Part shown: in pieces, positions 37,820-48,041 of the stretch | Position numbering within the stretch: position 1 is the first letter of the stretch | Layout of the letters: each line of letters opens with the position of its first letter | Assembly (NCBI GenBank): GCA_023212725.1 | Contig: JALBYF010000054.1 | Coordinates: 62,001 to 126,000, forward strand | Direction: 5' to 3' | DNA length: 64,000 nucleotides | From: Tranzscheliella williamsii | Lineage: Eukaryota > Basidiomycota > Ustilaginomycetes > Ustilaginales > Ustilaginaceae | Made by a program: the position numbers and the translations under genes | The notes under the pieces: model-generated | Told to the model about the DNA's origin: nothing | Database searches by the model: none | The model's input: only the letters and a program-made list of their open reading frames with translations

Positions 37820-38679
37820 GTTGGTCGCACGCGAACAATCCAGAGGGGAACGCGGTGAAGAGGTGGTGGCGGTAGGGGAAGGAGGCGGGCAAGGCGATGA
37901 CGGGGCGCAGACCGAACAAGGAACGACAAAAGGCTACGGTCGTCCCGGACGAAGGGCTTAGCCAGTCGAGTTGAAGTTGGACGAAGGGCTTGAGTTGAAG
38001 TCGAGACTCTTTCAAAGTCGAGCGGTACCGCTTGCGGGGTTGTAGAGAAGCTGGACTAAGATTAATAATGTAAGAAAGGCATGCTTGACTGGCTGATTAT
38101 TCCTTCGGCCAGCGACGGACTCACGGCGAATATTCGTGTTTCATGACTATTATTACTGTCGCCAGCTCGCGTTTGCTTCTTGCACGCTCTCACAGGCTTA
38201 ACCAATACCAGCCTTCTGATTCGTGCGCTTCGCTACAACCCGGCCTGCACCCGTCTCTTCCTTTTTAATACCAGCGGTAGTCGCACTGTTAATCAAGTGG
38301 CATTATAACGTAGCCTGCTCTCGCGGCGCTTATTGTAATGACAAGTCCGACCTTAAGTCCCTGTGACGCTAGCTGTTGACTTGGTGGGAGGATTTGCTAA
38401 TCAGCCATGCCTCTAACGCACCAGCCCGTTCCCCTCCGCACCGGCGTGCTTGTCCGGAAGAAACCGAGGCTGGCTAAGCAGCTGCTGTCTGTCGTGCTTA
38501 CATCAGCGCTCCTCCCGCTCTCGTCTTTCGTGCCTTAAGCGTACCAAATCACAGTGAAGTCACGAGTGTGAGTGTTTCTCCTCAGGGTCAATGAATTACA
38601 CAGGCACAAATCGGAGCTGCGAGTTTTTGTAGCGGGATCTCCATATAGGTCTCGTCAGTCATTGCAGCATCAACAGGAA
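37820..38679. other. Divergent intergenic, about 860 bp
   Basis: Promoters of SDH1 (-) and KTI12 (+). It holds a short direct duplication GGACGAAGGGCTT (37947-37959 and 37979-37991), each followed by GAGTTGAAG within 20 bp, just upstream of SDH1. It also has an AT-richer block at about 38050-38170 and a CT-rich stretch near 38505-38530. The open frame 5' of the KTI12 ATG carries no similarity. Confidence 0.45.
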
Positions 38680-39747
38680 ATGGCGCTAATCATAGTGTCT
38701 GGGCTGGCGAGCTCGGGCCGGTCGACGCGGTCCCACCTAATCAAGGAGGACCTGGAATGCAGGATCCAGAACGGCGCTTCAACGTCGCAGCAGCCGTTGC
38801 CCAACCGTGTGGTGGTGGTTTCGGACAAGGATGTTCATGTCGCTCGCTCCGCCTATGCGTCTCAACGTACCGAGAAGCCGGCACGAGCTTCCTACCTATC
38901 CGCCGTAACGCGTGCGCTCGGCAAGGATACCGTCGTCATTGCGGACGGAGGCGCCGGTCTCAACATCAAGGGCTTCCGGTATCAGCTGTGGTGCGCCGCC
39001 CGCGAGGTGGGAGTGCGGTGCGTGTCGGTGCACGTCCATGCGCCTCCTCAGGTCTGTAGGTACTGGAACCAGTGTCGCCGGACGCAAGACGGCCCTGATG
39101 CCAGCTACGACGATGAGACGCTCGACAGCCTGCTGATGCGCTACGAAGAGCCCAACGCCATGACGCGCTGGGACTCTCCGCTGGTCATCATACCTACCAC
39201 TCTCGAAGGCGAGCATCTTCACGCCGTCGGTCCTGGTCAGGCAGATATGATCCACGTCGAGCCAGTTCCTTTCCACGACATCTGGGAGGCGGCCACCAGT
39301 GGCGCGGTGAGCAAGGCGCCCGGCGTCGTCGCCCACACCCGGAGCACGACCGCGAACTACCTCTCGCTCCTCGAGTCCGCGACCCAGACCGTCGTCGGCA
39401 GCATCCTCGCACACCAGTCGTCCCTCGGCCTCCAACCGGGTGTCCCCGTCCCGCTCCAGCATCCCGCCCTTGTCGGCCCCTCCCCGCTCACCTTTATTCC
39501 CCCCAGCGATAAGTCCGTCACCCTGGCGTCGCTCCAGCGCATACGTCGCCAATTCGTCCGCATGCACAGCGCAGGCGCCGCCGGCGTCAACGAGCTCGGC
39601 AACGCCGCCCGCGCAGAGGGCGTTCAGTTCTCCCTCGCTCCCCAACAAAGACCCTCCGCGGCATTAGACCACGTCCCGTCCGCCCAGCCATCAAGCGAGT
39701 GGTCCATCGCGAAACGCTTCCTCGCCTTCCTCGAGGGTTCTCTCTGA
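38680..39747 (+). CDS. KTI12: Kti12-type Elongator-associated P-loop protein
   Basis: 355 residues from the ATG at 38680, where family similarity (ALIIVSGLASSGRST) begins. Kti12 is a PSTK-like P-loop ATPase that binds Elongator and tRNA and is needed for wobble-uridine modification (mcm5 and related). Recognisable blocks are NIKGFRYQLWCAARE (substrate/lid side), VHAPPQVCRYWNQCR (Cys-Asn-rich conserved strand), YDDETLDSLLMRYEEPNAMTRWDSPL and the C-terminal LQRIRRQFVRMHS helix. The Walker A loop reads GLASSGRST: the invariant Lys of GxxxxGK[ST] is Arg14 here. The usual D-S-L-N near the sensor is replaced by ADGGAGLN. The remaining motifs argue for a functional orthologue rather than a pseudogene. 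A frame extension upstream (36 codons) looks like untranslated leader. Confidence 0.88.
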   Translation: MALIIVSGLASSGRSTRSHLIKEDLECRIQNGASTSQQPLPNRVVVVSDKDVHVARSAYASQRTEKPARASYLSAVTRALGKDTVVIADGGAGLNIKGFRYQLWCAAREVGVRCVSVHVHAPPQVCRYWNQCRRTQDGPDASYDDETLDSLLMRYEEPNAMTRWDSPLVIIPTTLEGEHLHAVGPGQADMIHVEPVPFHDIWEAATSGAVSKAPGVVAHTRSTTANYLSLLESATQTVVGSILAHQSSLGLQPGVPVPLQHPALVGPSPLTFIPPSDKSVTLASLQRIRRQFVRMHSAGAAGVNELGNAARAEGVQFSLAPQQRPSAALDHVPSAQPSSEWSIAKRFLAFLEGSL

Positions 39748-39924
39748 TCCTCCCTCTCGCATCCCAACCCGATCTACGCGCCCATCATACTGTAAGAATA
39801 CTTTGCAATTGTAATTGTACTACGACGCTAGTCATGCGCGCATCGCTTGACAGATGCAGGTGCTTGCTCCCTGCTGGTGTACTGGCGGTAAAAGGAGGGC
39901 TTCTACACTCCAGGATGAGCGTGC

Positions 39925-42900
39925 TTACACGACCGAATACCGTCCAGTGGTACCTGGGTTGCGCGCCTCCGCTTCTAGAGCAGCTTGCGTGGCCTCCACC
40001 AGCAGACGTTGGATCTCGCGAACCGCATCCTCTACCATCGATTTGGTATTGGACTCGATGAGCAGCTGCAGCTTTGGCGGCTCGCCGGGCTGTGGCTCGG
40101 TTCCTTCCTTGTAGAAGACGCCCTTGTTGGTGATTGAGGCACCCGTCGATTCAATCAGGTGGCTCATCGTCTCCTTGTTCGTGACCCTCCATCGCGCGCG
40201 CTGGGGGAAGTCGTTGATCGGTACAATAGCATGATAGTCAGTGGCGTCCGGGTCTCGCGCCTTGCGATCTCTTAGCCTGTCCACGTCGCTGCCCTTGGCC
40301 GCTTCCCGTCTGGCATGAGCTTGTTTGCGGATGTTCTCGAGCACAGTCGCAAGCTTCGTCGTGTCAGCACCGTGCGCTTTCGCCGCTTCCAGCGCTGCCT
40401 CCTGTGCCTTGAGCTGCGCCGTTTCTTTAGCGTCTTGCTCTTGCTCGGCATTCAGTTTAGCCGTTGCAACAGAAGAATTATTGACTAGAGCCGGAGCTGC
40501 GACTGTCTTGTTGTCCCGCACCGCTTCTGGTGCTGCACCATGCATGATCTCGATCTTCATGCTTTGCACCTTGCTGAGCTGCTCGCCCGACACCGCGCCT
40601 CCGCCGGCTGCCACACTCTTGCCGTTCGCATCTTCGCCGTCGGCTGTACCTGACATCCCAGCCCTCGCCTCGTCATCAGCTTCGCCGTACGCCGACTTTT
40701 GCGCCTTGAGGACATTTTCACGGTCGGTCTCGAGTCGTTCCAGGCCTTTTCCTCCAAAGCCAGAACTGGCGGCCTTGGCTTTGCCCGCTGCGAGCTTGTC
40801 TTTGAAGGCTTCCGCCATGGCCTCCAACTCCGGCGGAACATTGGCGGAGCTGGCCTTCAGAGCGGCGATAATATCACGTGCATAGCGGTCCTGCTCTGGG
40901 GTGATAAAAGTGATGCAAGTTCCCTTCTGCCCTGCACGTCCCGTTCTACCAGCGCGATGGACATAGTCTTCCATATGATTGGGAACGTCATAGTTTATGA
41001 CCAGCTTGAGCTGTTTGACATCCAATCCACGAGCCGCTACCGAAGTGGCTGTGACGATGGGCACGTTCCCTGCCTTGAAGTCAGAAATGGTCTCGTCGCG
41101 ATCTACCTGATCTTTGCCGCCGTGTAAGGACATGGTAACGTGACCTTTTCGGATGAGCTCCTTCAAGAGATCATCGGCGGCTTCTTGCCGCTCGACGAAG
41201 ATTAGTGTCCGGGGATCTGTTTCTCTGTTGTAAAGGTCACCGAGGATCTCGAGAAGCCGGTTGAATTTGGTTGACTCTGGCCGGACCTCAACAATCTGTT
41301 CAATCTCTGCAGCGACAACACTTCTTCCACCGACAGTGATCTCCAGCGGTTTGTTTTTGAGTATTTTTCGGGCCAGTGACTCCATTTGCTTGGGAAAGGT
41401 GGCCGAGAATAAGACCGTCTGGCGATCGGGTCGAATATTACCAATGATCTTCATCACCTGCGGCTCGAACCCCATGTCAAACATCCTGTCTGCTTCGTCG
41501 AGCACAAGGTATGTGACACGACGCAGATTTGTGACTCGGCCCGAATTGGCGGTCAACAGGTCGATCAAACGTCCGGGCGTGGCAACAACAATGTCGGCTG
41601 TTTTCTTCATCTCGGCGATCTGTTCCGAGATCGGCGCACCTCCGTATACACAAGCAGCGCGAAGCCCCAGCGCTTTGATGAAAGGACGCATCTCGCGGTA
41701 GATTTGCACCGCTAGTTCGCGCGTGGGTGTCATTATGAGACCGATGGGACCCTCCATGTGCTCAACCGGCCGCTGATCCTTGATGTGCCGAAACATGGGC
41801 AGTAAGAAAGCCATTGTCTTGCCGGAGCCGGTCTTGGCAACACCGATAATGTCTCGCCCCGACATAATGGCAGGAACAGCCTGGCTTTGAATGGGAGTTG
41901 GCGCTGCATACCCGAGGCGCTTGATGACATCGAGACAGCTAGCGGGCAACCCGCAATGCGACCATTTGGTCAGCGGCTTGGGACAGTCCTTACCCCTCAC
42001 CACGATGGCGTCCATCTCCAAGCGAATCTGCTCGGCTAGCTCGTCTGACATATCTTCAATCTCGGCAGGAGGATGATAGAAGACCTTGCGGAATGGCTCG
42101 TAATCAATGGATGCATGGTCCAGTGCTGGCAAGTCTTTCTTCTTGACCTTCTTCGCGGCAATTGCAAGAAGGTCTTCCGTGGCTACACCAACTCGATCCA
42201 ACTCGTCCAGTTCTTGGTCACTTTCGTATTCGCTGCCGGTTTCCTCTTCGCCGAGAATGACGGCACGCCCCGGAGTTTTGCCGACATCTGTCTTCTGACG
42301 AGAGCTCTCTTCCACATGGGCTACTTCTTTCTTCACAGTAGACATGAAGGCGTCTAAAGGATCTTCTTCGTCGTCGTCGATATCCATCTTACCGGCGTTG
42401 ACGTTGTCCACAGATGCAGGCTCACTCTCGTCATCTGCTACCCCTAATGACGAGCTTGGTCCCGGTACACTTCTTTCTTTGTTGTCTACGGTCGAATCGA
42501 GCGGTGGAAGATTGTCGAAGCGCGTAATTTTCATCGCAGCGGGCTGATCGGATGCGTCGTCCATCATCGATATTGTGGTATTCTTGGCCCGAGCCCTTCC
42601 GAGGTCAGGACGAAAAGACAATTCACGTAGGCCCGTAGCATTGATCGATGTCGACGTATTCGAGGCTGCAGGTGTTGTAGCTCCCGGCCTTCTATTACCC
42701 GGCGCGACGGCTCCAGCGATGTCCTGGGCACGTTGCCTAGCCTCTTCCAACGCCTTTTTGGCAGCCTGCTCCCTCCTCCATGCTTCAAGGCGAGCCTTTG
42801 TTTTTGCTTGCTTCTCCAGCTTCGTTTGCTCTTCAGCAGAAAGAGCAGTATTGTGCGTCTGCGTTAAGGACCTTGCAGCATGTGTAACATTGGGCGGAGG

Positions 42901-43443
42901 GGCAACTGGCCTAGGCGGCAGGCCGCTGGAGACAGCGCCGCCAGAACTGGAAGACAACGAGGATTGTGGTAATAGAGCCTGGCCCGATGATGCAGCAGAA
43001 GTATGTGACATACCATTACCTCGAAGCTGGTGTACTGCAAAAGGGGAGACAGGACGCCGGGGTAGGAGATCCCCGCCGCTTCTAAGGGGACGGCTTGCGT
43101 CGTTTATGGGAGTACGCTCTCCTGATCTATCTCTATGGTTGTCTTTAAGCGTATCGCCTTCACCGAAGCGTTCCCGTCCGCTGCCCCTCTCCCGCTCCCT
43201 ATGTCGGTCGTGGGATGGCCGACGATCTTGTACTTCATCGCGCGCAGACCTGCTTCGATCGTAGTCATATGCATTGCGAGAGGATGGTTGGTGGTAGGGA
43301 GGAGAACGGGAGCGTCGCCTGTTCGGCTCAGCATCAAGACGTCTGTGATGGGAGCCAGAATCGTGCTTACTGTTGCGTAACTGGGAGAAGGATGACAGAC
43401 CAGTCATTTTAGCCCTGTCGCTTCTATCTCTATGGCTGCTCAT
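39925..43443 (-). CDS. PRP5: DEAD-box RNA helicase Prp5 (DDX46-type)
   Basis: 1,172 residues from the ATG at 43441-43443; the upstream open stretch has only a GTG. An RS/RD-rich N-terminus (about 1-130) and a Lys/Glu helical segment lead into the helicase core. The Q motif region is GYAAPTPIQSQ, motif I is AKTGSGKT (about 535), Ia TPTRELA, II LDEADRMFDMGFEPQ (about 648), III SATFP, and VI HRAGRTGRAG (about 832). The C-terminal KH-like domain carries NDFPQRARWRVTNKE. Prp5 is an ATPase that helps the U2 snRNP bind the branch site in prespliceosome assembly, and it contacts SF3B1. The LDEADRMFDMGFE signature and length fit Prp5 rather than Dbp2. It faces away from KTI12's 3' end at about 175 bp. 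Confidence 0.95.
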   Translation of the reverse strand: MSSHRDRSDRAKMTGLSSFSQLRNSKHDSGSHHRRLDAEPNRRRSRSPPYHQPSSRNAYDYDRSRSARDEVQDRRPSHDRHRERERGSGRERFGEGDTLKDNHRDRSGERTPINDASRPLRSGGDLLPRRPVSPFAVHQLRGNGMSHTSAASSGQALLPQSSLSSSSGGAVSSGLPPRPVAPPPNVTHAARSLTQTHNTALSAEEQTKLEKQAKTKARLEAWRREQAAKKALEEARQRAQDIAGAVAPGNRRPGATTPAASNTSTSINATGLRELSFRPDLGRARAKNTTISMMDDASDQPAAMKITRFDNLPPLDSTVDNKERSVPGPSSSLGVADDESEPASVDNVNAGKMDIDDDEEDPLDAFMSTVKKEVAHVEESSRQKTDVGKTPGRAVILGEEETGSEYESDQELDELDRVGVATEDLLAIAAKKVKKKDLPALDHASIDYEPFRKVFYHPPAEIEDMSDELAEQIRLEMDAIVVRGKDCPKPLTKWSHCGLPASCLDVIKRLGYAAPTPIQSQAVPAIMSGRDIIGVAKTGSGKTMAFLLPMFRHIKDQRPVEHMEGPIGLIMTPTRELAVQIYREMRPFIKALGLRAACVYGGAPISEQIAEMKKTADIVVATPGRLIDLLTANSGRVTNLRRVTYLVLDEADRMFDMGFEPQVMKIIGNIRPDRQTVLFSATFPKQMESLARKILKNKPLEITVGGRSVVAAEIEQIVEVRPESTKFNRLLEILGDLYNRETDPRTLIFVERQEAADDLLKELIRKGHVTMSLHGGKDQVDRDETISDFKAGNVPIVTATSVAARGLDVKQLKLVINYDVPNHMEDYVHRAGRTGRAGQKGTCITFITPEQDRYARDIIAALKASSANVPPELEAMAEAFKDKLAAGKAKAASSGFGGKGLERLETDRENVLKAQKSAYGEADDEARAGMSGTADGEDANGKSVAAGGGAVSGEQLSKVQSMKIEIMHGAAPEAVRDNKTVAAPALVNNSSVATAKLNAEQEQDAKETAQLKAQEAALEAAKAHGADTTKLATVLENIRKQAHARREAAKGSDVDRLRDRKARDPDATDYHAIVPINDFPQRARWRVTNKETMSHLIESTGASITNKGVFYKEGTEPQPGEPPKLQLLIESNTKSMVEDAVREIQRLLVEATQAALEAEARNPGTTGRYSVV

Positions 43444-44123
43444 AGCTCGTCGCCGGACGCTACCCTCGTGAGCCTTGTTGTACGCGACAGCGCGAGTAGA
43501 GGAGTAAAGGAGAGATCGATGTCCTAAGCCAAGCAGCTGCTTCGGATCGGCCGATATGCTTCCCACGATACTGAATGCGGGAAAGTGATTTCAGAATCGT
43601 GGGGAAAGCTGAGTTCGGATCCGGACCGCGCACAGCTCTCCACTCGGTTTGGAGAAATTTTTGGTTGGTTGGCCGGCTAAAGAAGCCATCTAAAAAAAGT
43701 CGAGCATTCACTCTGACTGATGATTATCAGCGCCACGCAAAGCCCTCCTAAAGCGTGACGTGACGGAAGGTTCCGAAGAAGTCTCGATTTCTAAGAACTT
43801 CACCTTCCCACGATCAAGCCACTGGTGGGCTTCCCGATCGTCACAATCTCAATAGCGCCGAGTCGGGCCAAATTAAGCGGTACCATCTGCGCACCCACTT
43901 CGTCAGCTCACCGGACTGCCTTTCGCTACAACGCACACACCGGGTTGTTGGGGCGGGAAAGGGTCCAGCCTATACCGTCAACCGCTACTGAAACGTCTGA
44001 CCTCTCTTCCTAATAGAGCCGCGCCATCGCCGCTCATTGGCGCTAGACCTCAGCTAAGACTCCTTTCATCAGGTCAAGGCTTGCTGACGCTCTTCACATC
44101 AGGCGCTGCCCCTCTTCCTCGCA
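43444..44123. other. Divergent intergenic, about 680 bp
   Basis: Promoters of PRP5 (-) and the poly(A) polymerase gene (+). No repeats or RNA genes were recognised. The frame upstream of PRP5 is open for about 40 codons but lacks an ATG. Confidence 0.35.
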
Positions 44124-46439
44124 ATGCCGTCGACAGTGGCCAGTCGCCCATTCGGTGCACAGGATTTCATCGCCTTTGATTTTGGCTTTGACGCTGACGA
44201 CATACCTTCTACTTCGGCTGCCGGTGCGTCAAGATCGCATCGCCTTGATCATCATGTGCGAGATGCCGGGCCCTCGAATAACGCAATCGGTAAGAAGCGC
44301 AAGCTCGATGAGCGCGAGGAAGACGGGAGGTCCAAGAAGGAGCGCGAAATGGCTCGATCTCGGCGGACGCCTTGGTCGGCTGATGTCGACTGGTCGAAAT
44401 GTAGAAATGGTGCCGAAGCACTGCATCGAGAGTTGATCGCCTTCGAGGAGTGGATGGCTCCTACTAGGGCCGAGCACGACACAAGGTGCATGGTGATAGA
44501 GCTCATCAGCCGAGCCATCAAGTCGCAGTTCCGCGATGCCCAGGTGTTTGCTTTCGGCAGTCAGGAGACCAAGCTATATCTGCCGCAAGGAGACCTGGAT
44601 CTTGTCGTGGTCAGCGATTCCATGGCTAGCATGAGGGTACAAGGCGCTTTGCGATCTATGGCTTCTTTGCTTCGTCGCCATAATCTCGCCACCGATGTCC
44701 AGGTTATCGCGAAAGCCAAAGTTCCGATCATCAAATTCGTAACCACATACGCCCGTCTCAAGGTGGACATATCGCTGAATCACACAAACGGCTTGACAAC
44801 AGCGAGCTATGTCAGTAGCTGGCTTCGAAAGTGGCCTCATATACGTCCACTCATCCTCGTCGTCAAGCATCTGCTGATGCAGCGCGGTATGAGTGAGGTC
44901 TTCTCCGGAGGCCTAGGCAGCTACAGTGTTATCATCATGGTGATTAGCTTCCTGCAGCTTCATCCCAAAGTTCAAAGAGGCGAGATTGACCCTAGCCGTA
45001 GTCTTGGCGTTCTCTTATTGGAGTTCCTCGAGCTTTACGGCAAGAATTTTGGCTATGACAATTGTGGTATCTCGATCCGAGGACGCGGGGGCTACTTCAG
45101 CAAAGCAAGACGAGGCTGGAAAGACGAGCGAAGGCCGTTCATGCTCTGTATCGAAGATCCGCATGATCCCACCAATGACATTGCCAAAGGCTCTTTTGGG
45201 ATTATCAATGTGCGATCGACATTGGCCGGCGCCTTTGACATTCTCACCGCCGCAATATGCCAACAGGCGAACGAAATTAACGTAAGCAGTGACGGTTGGT
45301 CCCGTCGGGAGCCAAGTCATGCGAAGACTACCGGCAAACCTCAGCATCAACGCTTTTCTATAGATTCAGATTCTGACTCCGAGTCCGAGGCTCGGCTAGC
45401 GTTATTGCGAGATTCCAGAGCAGATACTGGCAAAGACGACAAGGATGCCAACAGTTTGCTTGGCACCATCCTCGGCATTTCCAACCCCGTCGTGCGGCAA
45501 AGAAAGGAGATGGAGGAGCTGTTTCACTCTGGGTCGCTTCAGTTCAAGCTAGGAAGACCGGCGCCGCCAAAGAGCCCTCCACCTGCAGCCCCTTCTGGCC
45601 CTCGGGCTTTACGGAGACAGGAGCCACGTGCAAATCAAAGCAGCGGTACTGGGCAAAAGTCTGTACCGAAAACGTCGGAATTCTCAACCCGCTCCGACAG
45701 CGGTGTGATCTCGATCAGCTCGGCCGATGACGCCTTGCGAGGAGGTGGCAGAGCCGGGCCACGAATGTTCTCGATTCGAGGTGCAGCAGCATTAGCTTCA
45801 AATGACAGGAAGAGGCCAAGTGACGGAAAGAGCGACGAACTCCCTTCTCCGGCCTCGACGGAAATCGTAGATGAAGAGGAACTAGCTGCTAGCCAAGGCT
45901 TTGAATTTGAAAGCACGAAGCGTGCGAGGCTCGCAAACGGCAAAAGGGCGCCATCCGTCCGAGCATCCGATGATGAGGATTCGAGATACAGCGCGAGCCG
46001 CAGTTCACGTTCCAAGCAGAGTCAGGGGGTAGCCGCATTCTCTGCATTCGAAAGAATAGCCAACGGAGCTAGCGGGAACGCCACGTCGGCAGGCCAAAGA
46101 CGGGGCTTGTCATTGGGGGAGATTTCCCAGGCCGAGTTGGAGGGTTTGTCGCAGTCGGCGCCCTCGACGTTCGTATCCGAGGACGAGAGCGAGGAGGATG
46201 GGGAGATTATGTCGCTACCCACCATCACGCACAACAACAGCGCCAAAGTGCTCGGCGCCTCCACACCGTCCGCGGGTGCGCGAGGGCGCAGTCGCCTCGC
46301 GTCCCGCACAAAGAATGACTTCTGGACCGGAAAAGGCGCCGATCCGTTCTCGCTCGAGCCGTCACTTTCGCCGCCGCCCTTGGCCGCTGAGAACTCCGAA
46401 AATGCCGAAGCCAGCGACGCCAGCGATGGCGGTTCTTGA
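44124..46439 (+). CDS. TRF4: Non-canonical poly(A) polymerase, Trf4/Trf5 (PAPD5) type
   Basis: 771 residues. After a charged N-terminus with KKRKLDEREEDGRSKKERE, the nucleotidyltransferase core begins at about 85 (TPWSADVDWSK). The catalytic aspartates are Asp157 and Asp159 in FGSQETKLYLPQGDLDLVV, with the third at Asp215 in LKVDISLN. The second position of the usual SDID is GDLD here, still acidic. A PAP/25A-associated domain (about 250-370) contains RPLILVVKHLLMQRGMSEVF and LGSYSVIIMVISFLQLHP. The rest (about 390-771) is disordered and Ser-rich. In yeast and mammals this enzyme is the poly(A) polymerase of the TRAMP complex, marking nuclear RNAs for the exosome. Orthology to Trf4 versus Trf5 is not resolvable here. 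Confidence 0.93.
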   Translation: MPSTVASRPFGAQDFIAFDFGFDADDIPSTSAAGASRSHRLDHHVRDAGPSNNAIGKKRKLDEREEDGRSKKEREMARSRRTPWSADVDWSKCRNGAEALHRELIAFEEWMAPTRAEHDTRCMVIELISRAIKSQFRDAQVFAFGSQETKLYLPQGDLDLVVVSDSMASMRVQGALRSMASLLRRHNLATDVQVIAKAKVPIIKFVTTYARLKVDISLNHTNGLTTASYVSSWLRKWPHIRPLILVVKHLLMQRGMSEVFSGGLGSYSVIIMVISFLQLHPKVQRGEIDPSRSLGVLLLEFLELYGKNFGYDNCGISIRGRGGYFSKARRGWKDERRPFMLCIEDPHDPTNDIAKGSFGIINVRSTLAGAFDILTAAICQQANEINVSSDGWSRREPSHAKTTGKPQHQRFSIDSDSDSESEARLALLRDSRADTGKDDKDANSLLGTILGISNPVVRQRKEMEELFHSGSLQFKLGRPAPPKSPPPAAPSGPRALRRQEPRANQSSGTGQKSVPKTSEFSTRSDSGVISISSADDALRGGGRAGPRMFSIRGAAALASNDRKRPSDGKSDELPSPASTEIVDEEELAASQGFEFESTKRARLANGKRAPSVRASDDEDSRYSASRSSRSKQSQGVAAFSAFERIANGASGNATSAGQRRGLSLGEISQAELEGLSQSAPSTFVSEDESEEDGEIMSLPTITHNNSAKVLGASTPSAGARGRSRLASRTKNDFWTGKGADPFSLEPSLSPPPLAAENSENAEASDASDGGS

Positions 46440-46859
46440 CCGCAGTTACGGATCATAGCTGCTGTTGTCACTTTCGCAATGCAACATGCCTATCATAATC
46501 ATTTGTGCTGTGCCGCCTTACGTCGTCATGTCAGAGCAGGTGTTGTTCTTAATGTGGAGCGAGATGGTTCCGTAGTAAGACATATCAACATTTGTATCAA
46601 AGGAGTGGTTCTCACGAGCAATACTGTGGGGAAACGGTGGTATAATGGCTATTGTCGGAAAAAAGACGAAGAAGACGGCAGCCGCGCCTTGGCGGCGGCA
46701 GGGTCATGGACGATGAAACAATGGGACTGCTTGTTGGGGCGATTGACAGCATCTACCGCTGCTATGAGCCGGAGCTTACAGTCGGTCACAGCACAGTCTT
46801 CTGTTTCCCGAGAGCAGTGTTATGATCAGACAGAGTCTCAATAGGGTTAGTGAGGGCCT
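46440..46859. other. Convergent intergenic, about 420 bp
   Basis: Between two stop codons (Trf4/5 gene and BSD-like gene). It should be 3' untranslated sequence of both. Nothing else seen. Confidence 0.35.
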
Positions 46860-48041
46860 TCATTCCCAGTCCGAATCTTCGTCAGCGCCATCGTCACGGA
46901 CCACAACTTGGCTGGCTTGCGAGGTTTCCTTCATCTGCTGATCTGTGCTGGCGCGGTCCGGCTGATCGGAGGGAGCGGGCTGGTTTGCCATCATGACTGC
47001 GGCGGACGGGGGCTGGACCGATGATGCGTTGACCTGGTTGGCAGAGGCAGCAACGGCATTCTCATCCTCTTCCTCCCAGGCAAAGTCTTCTTCCTCCGAG
47101 GTGGCGTCGAGAGCGGGAATGGTGCGCGCATCTGCTTCTGCAGATACCGAAGGCAAAGGCGCCTCCTCATTGGGAGTGTCCCGTGCCTTCAAATCAGGCG
47201 TGGTCGCCAAAGTCGCGGCGTTACGTGCAGCCAACCCTTCGTCGTCCTCATGCTCGGGTGGTACGACACGGACGAGCTCGCCCACAAAATCCTTCATATC
47301 GGTCTGAATTTCCTTGGCAAAGCTCTCGGTAGCATGAAGGTACTTTGTAGCGAGCTGCTGTGACTCTTTCAGGTCGAGATGTGGCAGGTGGGCCTGAATC
47401 GTGAGGGAGAGCTTAGAAAGCGATTCTTGCAGGTTGGCGCCTGGTGCGCCGGATCGAGGTCCTCCAGCGTCGGAACCCTTAGCCTGAGGCGTAGATACGG
47501 ATTGCAGGGTCGATGTGAGAGAATTTTGTAGTTGGACCAGTCGAGGGTCAGAGGTAAGCATCGCAAAGAGCGAGGAGACGGAGGCACCAAGCGTGGGACC
47601 TTCGTTTCCCAATTTTGTCGAGGATGAGGCCGATTCAGCCTCGTCGACTGCCCGTTGCTTGCCTTTGTCCAGGCTCGGAATACCAGTACTACTCTTCTCA
47701 ACACCATCTTCTACTGTGGGCTCATGTGTGCCAGGACTGGCGTTACTCTGCTCTCTGGCTCGCTTCTGGGAATCGGCGATGGACGACTCAAGCCTAGCGT
47801 ACTCGCTCTTAGCGTAGTTGACGATTCCACCTTGGCTCTCTAGATCTTTCCTTGCCTGGCTTATGGAGTCCTGCGACTTCTTGGTCAGACCAGACCACCA
47901 ATTGGAGATGTTGCCGACGAGCTTTTCCACGTTCTGGTCGAGCTCCGTCTTGGGTTGCTCGGCCTGAGAGCTGGGATCAGACGGCGTGCTGGTGCCATGA
48001 CGGGCACCCTCGCCCAGAAGGCCCGCGTCGTAAATGTCCAT
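46860..48041 (-). CDS. BSD-domain / Dos2-like protein
   Basis: 393 residues from the ATG at 48039-48041 (upstream only a TTG). The protein starts MDIYDAGLLGEGARHG, and the region at about 35-90 has NISNWWSGLTKKSQDSISQ. The middle helical region (about 205-265) has HLPHLDLKESQQLATKYLH and FVGELVRVVPP. Near 315 a DFAWEEEDEN motif and the C-terminal DEDSDWE are typical of the yeast Dos2 / animal BSDC1 group, whose role is poorly defined (Dos2 was linked to ubiquitin metabolism in old yeast genetics). The core BSD hydrophobic residues are not fully clear, so the family call is moderate. Most of the chain is disordered, Ser/Ala/Glu-rich. It could be another acidic cytosolic adaptor. Confidence 0.6.
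   Translation of the reverse strand: MDIYDAGLLGEGARHGTSTPSDPSSQAEQPKTELDQNVEKLVGNISNWWSGLTKKSQDSISQARKDLESQGGIVNYAKSEYARLESSIADSQKRAREQSNASPGTHEPTVEDGVEKSSTGIPSLDKGKQRAVDEAESASSSTKLGNEGPTLGASVSSLFAMLTSDPRLVQLQNSLTSTLQSVSTPQAKGSDAGGPRSGAPGANLQESLSKLSLTIQAHLPHLDLKESQQLATKYLHATESFAKEIQTDMKDFVGELVRVVPPEHEDDEGLAARNAATLATTPDLKARDTPNEEAPLPSVSAEADARTIPALDATSEEEDFAWEEEDENAVAASANQVNASSVQPPSAAVMMANQPAPSDQPDRASTDQQMKETSQASQVVVRDDGADEDSDWE

Noticed and set aside
43444..43566. N-terminal extension of PRP5 (and similar extensions of the TED1-like, BSD, AAR2, GNAT-Mss4 and basic-protein genes)
   Set aside because: These extensions start at GTG or TTG, not ATG, so I trimmed each gene to its first in-frame ATG.
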